A DNA stretch of 64,000 nucleotides, from NCBI GenBank assembly GCA_965222065.1, contig OZ244933.1:434001-498000 (forward strand), in the 5' to 3' direction. This stretch comes from GM7GCV1 sp965222065. GTDB lineage: Bacteria > Pseudomonadota > Gammaproteobacteria > Pseudomonadales > GM7GCV1. Below are positions 18,408-26,568 of this stretch, in pieces. Within the stretch, counting starts at the first letter, position 1, and each line of letters begins with the position of its first letter. The translations under genes and the position numbers were made by a program. The notes under the pieces were generated by a model. The model did not search any database, was not told the DNA's origin, and saw only the letters and a list, made by a program, of their open reading frames with translations.

Positions 18408-19208
18408 ATGCCGATAGACGCCAAACAGCCCCTCAACATTGAAGAAATCATGTCCCTGACCTTTCCGAAGGACTTGCTTGCAGGTCGTGTGGTATTGGTT
18501 ACAGGGGCAGGCGATGGTATCGGGCGCGCTGCTGCAGTGGCATACGGGCGTCATGGGGCACGGGTCATTCTGGCCGGGAAAACCGTCCCCAAGCTTGAGA
18601 CGACTTACGACCTGATCCAGGAAGCACAAAAAGCCAATGGTATAGACGCGGAACCCACCATCTACCCAATCGATTTTGCCGGCGCTGAAGAACAGGATTA
18701 CGACCAGATGTCGATCGCCATAGAAGAAGGAATGGGTGGACTCGATGGAATCCTGCATAACGCCGGGGTTCTTGGAGCCCGTCGCCCTATCTCCGGTTAT
18801 TACCTGAGTGACTGGGACGCCTGCATGCAAGTGAACCTGCGCGCCGAATTCCTCCTGACCAAAGCCATGCTTCCCGTACTGGAGCACAGTCCGGCAGGCA
18901 GAATTATCTTCACCTCATCCAGTGTTGGCCGAAAAGCACGAGCACACTGGGGTGCCTACGCGGTAAGCAAGTTTGCCACCGAAGGCCTGATGCAGGTGCT
19001 TTCAGATGAAATGGACGGGGTTTCGCCGATCTGCGTTAATTCCATTGATCCGGGCGCGACACGAACCCAAATGCGGGCCAGGGCCTATCCGGCCGAGAAT
19101 CCAGCGTCAGTTGCCCCGCCTGAAAACCATATGCCACTCTATTTGTACCTGATGAGCGACTTGTCTGAAGGGGTCAACGGCCACGCTTTTAGCGCTCAGC
19201 CCAAATAA
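18408..19208 (+). CDS. yciK: SDR family oxidoreductase YciK
   Basis: A 266-residue classical short-chain dehydrogenase. The nucleotide-binding motif TGAGDGIGRAAA lies near residues 33-44, the structural HNAGVLG near 113, and the catalytic Tyr-Lys pair in YAVSKFA. Its natural substrate is unknown. It starts 5 bases after mupP; the start at 18408 gives 14 residues before a second possible ATG at 18450, and the N-terminus of the family fits either. Confidence 0.88.
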   Translation: MPIDAKQPLNIEEIMSLTFPKDLLAGRVVLVTGAGDGIGRAAAVAYGRHGARVILAGKTVPKLETTYDLIQEAQKANGIDAEPTIYPIDFAGAEEQDYDQMSIAIEEGMGGLDGILHNAGVLGARRPISGYYLSDWDACMQVNLRAEFLLTKAMLPVLEHSPAGRIIFTSSSVGRKARAHWGAYAVSKFATEGLMQVLSDEMDGVSPICVNSIDPGATRTQMRARAYPAENPASVAPPENHMPLYLYLMSDLSEGVNGHAFSAQPK

Positions 19209-19275
19209 AGAGAAGATCTGCTCCCGGTAATCCGTGTTTTTTTGTGTATTGCCCAAACAAACCTTTACGCGCCCC

Positions 19276-19281
19276 TATAAT
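19276..19281 (+). promoter_or_regulatory. Candidate -10 element before the ParA gene
   Basis: A perfect TATAAT lies 44 bases before the ParA start. No matching -35 hexamer is seen at normal spacing. Confidence 0.3.
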
Positions 19282-19325
19282 GCAGTGCACAATAGATTCA
19301 TCTCCTTCGTCCGGGATGAACTCAA

Positions 19326-20117
19326 ATGATACGTGTGGTATTCAACCGCAAAGGCGGTGTTGGAAAATCGTCCATCACCTGTAATCTGGCTGCTGTAGCA
19401 GCCTCGCAGGGCAAGAAGGCCCTGGTAGTTGACCTGGATCCACAGGCCAATTCCACCAGTTACCTGGGTCACGATGGCAAGGATGATGTCGTCGGCATTG
19501 CCGAATTTCTTGAGTCAACCATTGCTTACAAGTATCGCGATTTTTCGCCAGATGACTTTGTACGCCCTACCGACTTCGAAAATCTGTTTCTCGTGAGCTC
19601 CAACGTGTCACTTGTCGATCTGGAACAGAAACTGGAATCGAGGCACAAAATCTACAAACTGCGTGAGTTTCTTCACTCACTCAACGAGGATTACGACGAG
19701 ATTTTCGTCGACACCCCGCCTGCGCTGGATTTTTTCAGCCTGTCTGCCCTGATTGCCGCAGATCGGGTACTGATTCCCTTTGATTGCGACGCCTTCTCCC
19801 GCGATGCCCTGATCGATTTGATGATGGTTCTGGAAGAAATACGCGAGGATCACAATAACTCACTGGAGGTTGAAGGCGTCATCATCAATCAGTTCCAGGC
19901 CCGGGCCAAATTGCCTCAGGCGGCTGTTGATGAACTGTCGAAAACCGGCCTGCCTGTGGTTAAGCCATATATTTCCAGTTCGGTTAAAATGAAAGAATCC
20001 CATGCGTGCAAGAAACCCCTGATCCATATGGCTCCCAGTCACAAACTGAGCCTGGAGTTTGTCGATCTGTTTTCCGGGCTTGACCGAAAAGGCAGGAAAC
20101 ACAAAAAGGCTTCCTGA
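19326..20117 (+). CDS. ParA-family ATPase (orphan)
   Basis: A 263-residue deviant-Walker ATPase. KGGVGKSSITCNLA at residues 9-22 is the Walker A motif with signature lysine, VVDLDPQANST follows at about 37, and FVDTPPALDF is the Walker B region. Family members position DNA or protein complexes. No ParB gene or centromere-like repeat lies near it, and it follows yciK as a monocistronic gene closed by a bidirectional terminator. It is therefore probably not a plasmid partition remnant but a chromosomal orphan of unknown cargo. Confidence 0.85.
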   Translation: MIRVVFNRKGGVGKSSITCNLAAVAASQGKKALVVDLDPQANSTSYLGHDGKDDVVGIAEFLESTIAYKYRDFSPDDFVRPTDFENLFLVSSNVSLVDLEQKLESRHKIYKLREFLHSLNEDYDEIFVDTPPALDFFSLSALIAADRVLIPFDCDAFSRDALIDLMMVLEEIREDHNNSLEVEGVIINQFQARAKLPQAAVDELSKTGLPVVKPYISSSVKMKESHACKKPLIHMAPSHKLSLEFVDLFSGLDRKGRKHKKAS

Positions 20118-20139
20118 GAAAATTTAAAATACAACCATA

Positions 20140-20166
20140 AAAAAGCCCGGAAAAACCGGGCTTTTT
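20140..20166. terminator. Bidirectional intrinsic terminator
   Basis: The arms AAAAAGCCCGG and CCGGGCTTTTT flank an AAAAA loop, giving a GC-rich stem with T-runs in both directions. It ends the ParA gene on the plus strand and the sohB transcript with its small downstream gene on the minus strand. Confidence 0.9.
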
Positions 20167-20194
20167 ACATTTAGATTGATCATTTAATGCAGCT

Positions 20195-20425
20195 TTAACT
20201 TCTACGGCGATCATTTCCACGCCGGTCATCAGAGCTCCGGCGGTCATCCCTTCTCCGCTCTACCACGTTCGATCGGCGCTCTTCACCAGAAATCGGGATT
20301 TTTCGAACACGTCGTTTTTCACCAGACCTGCGCTCACCACCCCGTCGATCCGAGCCACGGCGGTCGTCCTGCCGGCGCTCATCACCTGCATTATCGGTAT
20401 TCATATCAGTTTGATCGTCACTCAT
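20195..20425 (-). CDS. Small Arg/Asp-repeat protein, unknown
   Basis: A 76-residue protein not recognised as any family. It is made almost entirely of short repeats of the pattern (D/E)RRxxD or (E/D)RRSG, such as DDRRGSDRRGGERRSG and RRSSDDRRGNDRRRS, split by one hydrophobic patch RKIPI near residue 41. About one third of the residues are Arg. There is no signal peptide or membrane segment, and the chain looks disordered. It begins 23 bases after the sohB stop and ends just before a strong terminator, so it is co-transcribed with sohB. I consider it real because of this placement, but no function can be given. Confidence 0.6.
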   Translation of the reverse strand: MSDDQTDMNTDNAGDERRQDDRRGSDRRGGERRSGEKRRVRKIPISGEERRSNVVERRRDDRRSSDDRRGNDRRRS

Positions 20426-20448
20426 ACAAAAGGCCCCCGGAAAAATAC

Positions 20449-21486
20449 TCAGGAAAAATACTTGTTGGCACGAAGTTTTGCCAACAGATTACCAAACAGG
20501 CTTTCCATTGTACTCTCTGCACCCTGCGAGAGGCGCTCTTGCAGGCTCTTTTTCGGCTCAAATTTCACTTCAAAAACTTCCTGGTCCTGGATTTTTGTGA
20601 AGAGGTACTCGTCGCTGGTCAACACCTCGTCAACTAGTCCCAGCTCTTTTGCCCGCTTGCCAAACCAGATTTCGCCGGTGGCAATTTTCTCGATATCCAG
20701 CTCAGGACGATGCTCCGCGATGAATTCCTTGAACAGCTTGTGCGCTTCTTCCAGATCCTCCTTGAATTTTCGTCGACCTTCGTCAGTATTTTCGCCAAAC
20801 ATGGTCAGGGTTCGTTTGTATTCCCCGGCCGTATGCAATTCAACATCAACTTCATGCTTGTCCAGCAAGCGGTGAAAATTGGGCAACTGGGCCACCACCC
20901 CGACAGAACCAATAATGGAAAATGGCGCCGCACATATTTTGTTGGCAACGCAGGCCATCATATAGCCCCCACTGGCCGCCACCTTGTCCACGAGCACCGT
21001 TAAGGGGACGCCTGCCTTGCGCACCCGGTCAAGCTGACTGGCCGCAAAGCCATATCCATGAACGACGCCGCCCGGAGATTCGACATTGACAATCACTTCG
21101 TCCTTTTCTGTTGCCACACCCAGCACGGCACTGATTTCCTCACGCAGACTATTGGTAGCCTTGGCATGGAGGTCTCCCTTAAAGTTCAGGTAAAAGATAC
21201 GCCCTGCTCCCTGCCCTTCCTGGATAGCTTTTTCCTGCTCCTTGATCCTGGCTTTCTCGGCCTTTTTGGCCTTTTTCCTTGCCTTGCCCGTCAGCATGAT
21301 GTCATTCATCTCTTCGCGTGACTGGGTAAACCGCTCATTGATCTTGGTGACCTTGAGCGTGCCTTTTTCATCGGGGTCACCATGTTTTTTGCCCAGGGCA
21401 ACCAGGTTTCCTACCACCAGTAAAATGAAAAATACCAGGGTAACGGCCTTGGCCAGAAACATGCCGTATTCAGCTAAAAATTCCAA
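20449..21486 (-). CDS. sohB: Inner-membrane peptidase SohB (S49)
   Basis: A 345-residue serine peptidase of the signal-peptide-peptidase A family. A membrane anchor occupies about residues 9-28. A charged linker rich in Lys and Glu follows (about 70-95). The catalytic domain contains VNVESPGGVVHGYG and the nucleophile Ser in KVAASGGYMMACV. SohB is anchored in the inner membrane facing the periplasm and degrades peptides; its overproduction can suppress loss of DegP in Escherichia coli. It follows nudC by 24 bases and precedes the small charged-repeat gene. Confidence 0.93.
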   Translation of the reverse strand: MEFLAEYGMFLAKAVTLVFFILLVVGNLVALGKKHGDPDEKGTLKVTKINERFTQSREEMNDIMLTGKARKKAKKAEKARIKEQEKAIQEGQGAGRIFYLNFKGDLHAKATNSLREEISAVLGVATEKDEVIVNVESPGGVVHGYGFAASQLDRVRKAGVPLTVLVDKVAASGGYMMACVANKICAAPFSIIGSVGVVAQLPNFHRLLDKHEVDVELHTAGEYKRTLTMFGENTDEGRRKFKEDLEEAHKLFKEFIAEHRPELDIEKIATGEIWFGKRAKELGLVDEVLTSDEYLFTKIQDQEVFEVKFEPKKSLQERLSQGAESTMESLFGNLLAKLRANKYFS

Positions 21487-21510
21487 AGAAATGACTCCTT
21501 TATAAATTTA

Positions 21511-22353
21511 CTAGTGGTCGCCCCGTGTTCCAGCCTGGATCTCGGCAACCGTTTGGGCGATCAGGCGACCGGCGATAGTATTCATTCTGGGGTGATCCGG
21601 CAAATCAAGATAGTGAAACCAGCCAGCATTCTTCAGCTCATTTTCATCCGGAACCAGCTCACCGGATGCATAATCTGCCAGAAACCCAAACAGTATTTGC
21701 CCGGGAAATGGCCAGGGCTGGCTGTCAAAGTAGCGTAGATTGTCAATTTCCAGCTGGGTTTCTTCGTAGACTTCCCGGCGAACTGCATGCTCTGCGGATT
21801 CGCCCGGTTCTACAAATCCGGCAAGGACCGTGTAAAGATCCGTCAATCCGTTCGGGCGCTGGGCCAGCAGAATTTGGTCGCCCTTCCTGACGGCCATGAT
21901 GACCGTTGGTGATGTGCGCGGATAAGCCCGGTGCCCGCATTGAGGGCAATGCCGGACCCACTCCGTCTCTCCACGCAGGGTCTCAGCGCCACAAGCACCA
22001 CAGAACCGGTGGCATCGATCCCAGTCAATCAGTTGCCTCGCCCTGCTGGCTTTTGAAAAGGTCTCGTAATCCGCTTCCAGAAAGTCCCTGAGATGCACCT
22101 CAGCCAGGTCTTCATGCAGTTCGAGGAGCTCTATGGCGTAGTACGACTGTCCATCGACCTTGCCAACAAACAGGGTCTCGCCGGAAGCAAACTTATCCAG
22201 CTCAATAAATTTATGGTAGAAACTTCCATTTGTCCGAATGACCAGTTTGCCCTGGTAAAACGCCAGAATTGGCGAACGATGAGGATCGAACGAATCGTGT
22301 GACTCAAACTGGGAGTCACGAAAGCTGTGCGGATTTTTTAATTGATGTGGCAT
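21511..22353 (-). CDS. nudC: NAD(+) diphosphatase / NAD-cap hydrolase
   Basis: A 280-residue Nudix hydrolase. A four-cysteine zinc ribbon lies near residues 120-145 (CGACGAE, then CPQCGHRAYPR). The Nudix box starts at GFVEPGESAEHAVRREVYEE, and the NudC signature SQPWPFP follows. The enzyme cleaves NAD(H) and removes NAD caps from RNA. In the Nudix box the position that is normally Gly after REVxEEx is Gln (EETQL), a substitution at a semi-conserved site; the catalytic glutamates are all present, so it should still be active. Confidence 0.93.
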   Translation of the reverse strand: MPHQLKNPHSFRDSQFESHDSFDPHRSPILAFYQGKLVIRTNGSFYHKFIELDKFASGETLFVGKVDGQSYYAIELLELHEDLAEVHLRDFLEADYETFSKASRARQLIDWDRCHRFCGACGAETLRGETEWVRHCPQCGHRAYPRTSPTVIMAVRKGDQILLAQRPNGLTDLYTVLAGFVEPGESAEHAVRREVYEETQLEIDNLRYFDSQPWPFPGQILFGFLADYASGELVPDENELKNAGWFHYLDLPDHPRMNTIAGRLIAQTVAEIQAGTRGDH

Positions 22354-22467
22354 AGAAATCTACAAAACGCGCTCGCTTTTCAGTGCCCCGGACAATAAGG
22401 CACTGTACCAGTATGCTTAACCTATACGCTCAGGCGACATTTTTGGGCTTTTTGCCAACAGAAAACC

Positions 22468-23313
22468 CTATTGCCAGAGCTGCACCGCCTCGATTTTTTC
22501 AGGTGTTTTTTCGGGCCGCTGAATTTCAAGGTTTTCAAAATCAAACAGATTCCGATCAGCCAGCTGGGAAGGCGAGACATTGCAGATCGCAGAAAAAATA
22601 TTTTCTACACGACCTGGATGTTCTTTTTGCCATTCGGCCAACATGCGCTTGATGATCTGTCGCTGAAGCCCGTCCTGGGAACCACAAAGGTCACAGGGAA
22701 TAATGGGGAATTGTTTATGCTGGGCATATTCAGCCAGGTCAGTCTCAGCACAATAGGCCAATGGTCGAATCACAATATTTCGCTTGTCATCACTTAGCAA
22801 TTTGGGCGGCATGGCCTTCAGCTTGCCACCATGGAAAAGATTCAGGAAAAGCGTCTCAACAATGTCGTCCCGGTGGTGCCCGAGGGCAATTTTGTTTGCC
22901 CCGATTTTTTCGGCAAAACCGTATAGCGTGCCCCGGCGCAGGCGCGAGCACCAGCCACAGTAGGTTTTACCCTCTGGAACCAGCTCTTTTACCAGAGAAT
23001 AGGTATCACGCTCTACGATGTGATATTCGATACCAAGCTTCGAAAGATACTCAGGCAGGATATGCTCGGGAAAACCGGGCTGCTTCTGGTCCAGGTTGAC
23101 CGCAACCAGCTCGAAACTGACGGGTGCCGTCTTTTGCAGGTTCATCAGGATATCCAGCATGCCATAACTGTCCTTTCCGCCGGACAGGCACACCATCACA
23201 CGGTCGCCCTCTTCAATCATATTGAAGTCGACAATAGCCGTGCCGACATGGCGTCGCAGACGCTTCTGCAACTTGTTGAATTCCAGTCGGTTTTTTCGAG
23301 GATCAGTGCTCAC
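22468..23313 (-). CDS. ttcA: tRNA 2-thiocytidine(32) synthetase
   Basis: Thiolates cytidine 32 in certain tRNAs, using an ATP-binding PP-loop and a [4Fe-4S] cluster. The 281-residue product has the PP-loop CLSGGKDSYGMLD near residues 53-65 and the two cysteine pairs of the family in YCGWCSRLRRG and PCDLCGSQDG. It is divergent from the phosphatase-like gene on the plus strand, sharing a 100-base promoter region. Confidence 0.95.
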   Translation of the reverse strand: MSTDPRKNRLEFNKLQKRLRRHVGTAIVDFNMIEEGDRVMVCLSGGKDSYGMLDILMNLQKTAPVSFELVAVNLDQKQPGFPEHILPEYLSKLGIEYHIVERDTYSLVKELVPEGKTYCGWCSRLRRGTLYGFAEKIGANKIALGHHRDDIVETLFLNLFHGGKLKAMPPKLLSDDKRNIVIRPLAYCAETDLAEYAQHKQFPIIPCDLCGSQDGLQRQIIKRMLAEWQKEHPGRVENIFSAICNVSPSQLADRNLFDFENLEIQRPEKTPEKIEAVQLWQ

Positions 23314-23372
23314 GTAAGTATCCTGTCAAGAAAGGCGCGTATTGTATGCATGCAGTGGGTAAAGGCCAAATA

Positions 23373-23387
23373 ATTGTACGTTACAAT
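23373..23387. promoter_or_regulatory. Symmetric -10-like palindrome between divergent genes
   Basis: ATTGTA-CGT-TACAAT is a perfect inverted repeat between ttcA and the divergent gene at 23414. Each arm reads TACAAT, a five-of-six match to the -10 consensus, towards one of the two genes. It may be two back-to-back promoter elements or an operator. No strong -35 is seen for either. Confidence 0.3.
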
Positions 23388-23413
23388 GCCTTTGCATCGC
23401 CCGGAGTTAATCG

Positions 23414-23866
23414 ATGAATATCAATAACAGCAAAAATTTTCGACGCATTTCGGCGCAGCTGACGACCTCAGGCTCGGTAAGCGAGGAACAGCTATCCTGC
23501 CTGAAAAGCCAGGGTTATGAGGCAGTTATCAACCTGTTACCGCCTGACAATAAACATGCGCTGCCGGCTGAACAAATGCTGGTTGAATCCCAGGGGATAG
23601 ACTACATCCAGATTCCCGTCGAATGGGACGCCCCTACGGAGGATAATTACTCTGCGTTTGTGGCTGCCCTGGAACAAACCCGGCAACAAAAAACCCATAT
23701 TCACTGTGCCGCCAATTGGCGTGTGAGTGGCTTTTACGCTATCTATGCCATCGACAAGGGCTTTTGGAATCAATCGACAGCCTGCGAGCACGTACGGGAT
23801 TTATGGAACCCCAATAATTTTGCCGCCTGGAAACAGTTTCTGGGCAATCACGGATTACAGGTTTAA
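23414..23866 (+). CDS. Protein-tyrosine-phosphatase-fold protein with atypical loop
   Basis: A 150-residue protein of the dual-specificity phosphatase-like fold, related to the phosphatase-like domain found in bacterial hydrolase-like proteins. The segment QGYEAVINLLPPDN matches the fold's early strand. The place of the P-loop is HIHCAANWRVSGF (about residues 93-105): Cys and Arg are present but only four residues apart instead of five, and the usual Gly is absent. Phosphatase activity is therefore uncertain. It precedes chrA by 12 bases on the same strand. Confidence 0.75.
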   Translation: MNINNSKNFRRISAQLTTSGSVSEEQLSCLKSQGYEAVINLLPPDNKHALPAEQMLVESQGIDYIQIPVEWDAPTEDNYSAFVAALEQTRQQKTHIHCAANWRVSGFYAIYAIDKGFWNQSTACEHVRDLWNPNNFAAWKQFLGNHGLQV

Positions 23867-23878
23867 CGACGAACAGAC

Positions 23879-25087
23879 ATGACCTCATCTGAACAAAACA
23901 CCGCATCCCCTGGTTCTGTACTTCAGGTCTTTACGACCTTTCTCAAACTTGGCTGCACCTGCTTCGGCGGACCCATTGCCCATCTGGGATACTTCCGGCG
24001 TGAGCTTGTCGAGAAGCGCCAATGGGTCACGGAAAGCCAGTACACACAACTGCTGGCAATTTGCCAGTTTTTGCCCGGCCCTGCCAGCAGCCAGCTGGGC
24101 TTTAGCCTGGGCCTGCTACGAGCGGGCTGGATGGGCGCTATTGCGGCGTTTGTGGCGTTTACCTTGCCGTCGGTCATTCTGTTGATCGCCTTTGCCTCGG
24201 CCCTGCCCTCGATGGATAGCGCTTATGGCCAGGCTGCCATAGGTGGATTAAAGATCGTCGCCCTGGTTGCTGTCGCCGACGCGGTACTGGGCATGTCAAA
24301 TAAACTCTGCCCGGATATAACTCGTGCGTCTATTGCAGCGCTGGCAACCTGTGTACTTCTCCTGACCGAAACGGCGGCGGCCCAGTTGGTTGTCGTTGCT
24401 GCAGGCGCCCTGGCCGGAGCACTTCTATGTCGTACGGCGGCCAGTGAAGACTCAGATCCCTTACAGATTCACTACAGTGTGAAATCCGGCTACGTTCTAT
24501 TGGCCATATTTTTCACCCTGTTGCTTTTCCTGCCGCTATTTGGCTCCAGTCAACCTGGCCTGATTTCCCTGGTGGATGCCTTCTATCGCGCCGGGGCATT
24601 GGTGTTTGGTGGCGGCCACGTTGTCCTGCCACTCTTGCAGGACTCCGTGGTCCAGCCCGGCTGGATTGACCGGGAAACATTCCTGGCCGGCTATGGGGCA
24701 TCGCAAGCCATCCCGGGGCCCATGTTTTCTTTCTCCGCGTATCTGGGCAACCTGATACCCACCGGGCAGCACCCCTTTCTTGGTGCATTTTTGGCCGTCC
24801 TGTTTATCTTTTTACCTGGCTTTTTACTGATCGCCGGTGTCTTGCCCCTCTGGAAAGTCTTATCCAGCAACACCATGACGGCCAATGCCATCGCCGGAAT
24901 TAATGCAGCAGTCGTTGGCCTTCTGGCTGCTGCCCTGTACGACCCCATTTTTACATCAGCCGTACTCAATGCAAGCGACCTGGCCATAGGCATTATTGGT
25001 TTTTTGATTTTGAGCATCTGGAAAAAATCACCACTATTTGTTGTTGCCTGGTGCGTTATCACCAGCATCCTGGGAGTGGCGCTATAA
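23879..25087 (+). CDS. chrA: Chromate efflux transporter
   Basis: A 402-residue inner-membrane protein made of two homologous CHR domains. The first carries GCTCFGGPIAHLGYFRRE near residue 24; the second carries the matching AGALVFGGGHVVLPLLQ near residue 237. Each half has about five membrane segments. ChrA proteins export chromate, usually by exchange, and give chromate resistance. Full length and both signature motifs are present. No chrB regulator lies nearby. Confidence 0.93.
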   Translation: MTSSEQNTASPGSVLQVFTTFLKLGCTCFGGPIAHLGYFRRELVEKRQWVTESQYTQLLAICQFLPGPASSQLGFSLGLLRAGWMGAIAAFVAFTLPSVILLIAFASALPSMDSAYGQAAIGGLKIVALVAVADAVLGMSNKLCPDITRASIAALATCVLLLTETAAAQLVVVAAGALAGALLCRTAASEDSDPLQIHYSVKSGYVLLAIFFTLLLFLPLFGSSQPGLISLVDAFYRAGALVFGGGHVVLPLLQDSVVQPGWIDRETFLAGYGASQAIPGPMFSFSAYLGNLIPTGQHPFLGAFLAVLFIFLPGFLLIAGVLPLWKVLSSNTMTANAIAGINAAVVGLLAAALYDPIFTSAVLNASDLAIGIIGFLILSIWKKSPLFVVAWCVITSILGVAL

Positions 25088-25204
25088 GAAACATGGATCA
25101 GATAGCCAAAAACTATAGAAGGAATTGTGCATCTATCTGTGGAAAACAGACTTATCAGCCCCATAATAGAACTTACACATCAGTGAAAACCAAGGAGTAC
25201 ATTA

Positions 25205-25675
25205 ATGCCAAATATTGATATTGGAATTCCCGAAACAGATCGCGTTGAGATTGCGGAAGGGCTGAAGAACCTGCTAGCCGATACCTACACGCTGTACCTG
25301 CAAACACATAACTTCCACTGGAATGTGACTGGTCCGCAATTTCGCGAACTGCATCTGATGTTTGAAGAGCATTACATCGAAATGGCCCAGGCTGTTGACG
25401 ATATTGCCGAACGCATTCGAACCTTGGGAGTGGAAGCCCCTGGTACCTACAAGGAATTTGTGAGACTGAGCACTATTGAAGAAGTTGAAGGTGTTCCCAG
25501 CTCATCGGAAATGGTCTTGCTGCTTACCAAAGGCCATGAGGCAGTCGTTAAAACAGCACGCAAGGTATTGGCCTCGGCACAGGAAGTTGACGACGAGTCG
25601 ACCGCATCGCTGGTCTCAGACCGCATGCGTCTCCACGAAAAAACCGCCTGGATGCTGAGAGCAACTCAGGAATAA
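25205..25675 (+). CDS. dps: Dps-family DNA-protection ferritin
   Basis: A 156-residue member of the Dps/ferritin-like family, forming a dodecamer that oxidises and stores iron and shields DNA under oxidative stress or starvation. The ferroxidase-site residues are in HNFHWNVTGPQFRELH (about residues 38-53) and MFEEHYIEMAQAVDDIAER. The start has AAGGAG nearby upstream. The 117-base upstream region holds a CATAAT element at 25162-25167, but no OxyR site was recognised. Confidence 0.93.
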   Translation: MPNIDIGIPETDRVEIAEGLKNLLADTYTLYLQTHNFHWNVTGPQFRELHLMFEEHYIEMAQAVDDIAERIRTLGVEAPGTYKEFVRLSTIEEVEGVPSSSEMVLLLTKGHEAVVKTARKVLASAQEVDDESTASLVSDRMRLHEKTAWMLRATQE

Positions 25676-25721
25676 CACAATCAAAAAACTTTAAAAAAGA
25701 TCAATAAGACAAGCTAACTAT

Positions 25722-26474
25722 ATGAATTTAAAAAATAAAGTCGCGATTGTGACTGGCGGCTCTCGTGATATAGGCAAGGCCATCTCTTTGGGGTTGGCCC
25801 TGGCCGGTGCCAAGGTCGTCGTAAACTACCTGCGCAATGAAAAGCTGGCAAAGGATACCGTCAGCGAAATACAGGCAGCGGGCGGCACCGCTGTCGCTGT
25901 TGCTGGCGATGTGACTGTCGCCGAAGATGTAGAGAAGCTCATCGCCGGAGCAAGAGAAGCTTTTGGCGACTCCATAGACATCCTTGTCAACAATGCAGGT
26001 GGACTCATAGGACGACGAACCATTGGCGAGATGGATCAGGATTTTTTTGAACAGGTCATGAAACTGAACATGACCAGTGCTTTCCTGGTCACCAAGGCGA
26101 CCCTGCCATACATGAAATCTGGCAGTACCATTATTAATATCGCTTCACAGGCAGCGCGCGATGGTGGCGGTCCTGGCGTTTCCGCCTATGCGGCATCCAA
26201 AGGAGCGCTGGTTTCCTACACCCGCGCCATGGCCAAGGAACTCGGCCCATCCAATATTCGTGTGAACGCTTTGTGTCCGGGCATTATCGATACCACCTTC
26301 CACGATACCTTTACCAAAGATGAAGTCCGGGAAAAACTGGCAGCAGCAACCCCGTTAAGACGTGAAGGCACGGCGACAGAAGTAGCCAGCCTGGTGACTT
26401 ACCTCGCCTCTGACGAAGCCAGTTTTATGAATGGTGCCAATGTTGATATCAATGGTGGTCTGGCGTTCTCCTGA
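25722..26474 (+). CDS. SDR family oxidoreductase
   Basis: A 250-residue classical short-chain dehydrogenase, similar to the FabG/glucose-dehydrogenase type. The cofactor motif reads TGGSRDIGKAIS, with Asp in place of the first Gly of the usual GIG. NNAGG follows near residue 89, and the catalytic YAASKGAL near 158. The segment NALCPGIIDT and a C-terminal NGANVDINGG are typical. The substrate is not predictable. It follows dps by 46 bases and is ended by a terminator. Confidence 0.87.
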   Translation: MNLKNKVAIVTGGSRDIGKAISLGLALAGAKVVVNYLRNEKLAKDTVSEIQAAGGTAVAVAGDVTVAEDVEKLIAGAREAFGDSIDILVNNAGGLIGRRTIGEMDQDFFEQVMKLNMTSAFLVTKATLPYMKSGSTIINIASQAARDGGGPGVSAYAASKGALVSYTRAMAKELGPSNIRVNALCPGIIDTTFHDTFTKDEVREKLAAATPLRREGTATEVASLVTYLASDEASFMNGANVDINGGLAFS

Positions 26475-26503
26475 TCGGGGATCAGTGCGTTAAGTCCCCA
26501 GAC

Positions 26504-26527
26504 AAAAGGGGGTTTATACCCCCTTTT
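26504..26527 (+). terminator. Intrinsic terminator after the SDR gene
   Basis: The arms AAAAGGGGG and CCCCCTTTT enclose a TTTATA loop, 30 bases after the SDR stop. The 3' T-run makes it a rho-independent terminator on the plus strand, and the A-run allows weak function in reverse. Confidence 0.8.
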
Positions 26528-26568
26528 ACTTATCCAGCAACAAGGAGACACTTACCTTGCCCGTGTAA

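Noticed and set aside
18342..18887. 181-codon minus-strand frame
   Set aside because: Antisense shadow of yciK and the mupP end, whose motifs are unambiguous.
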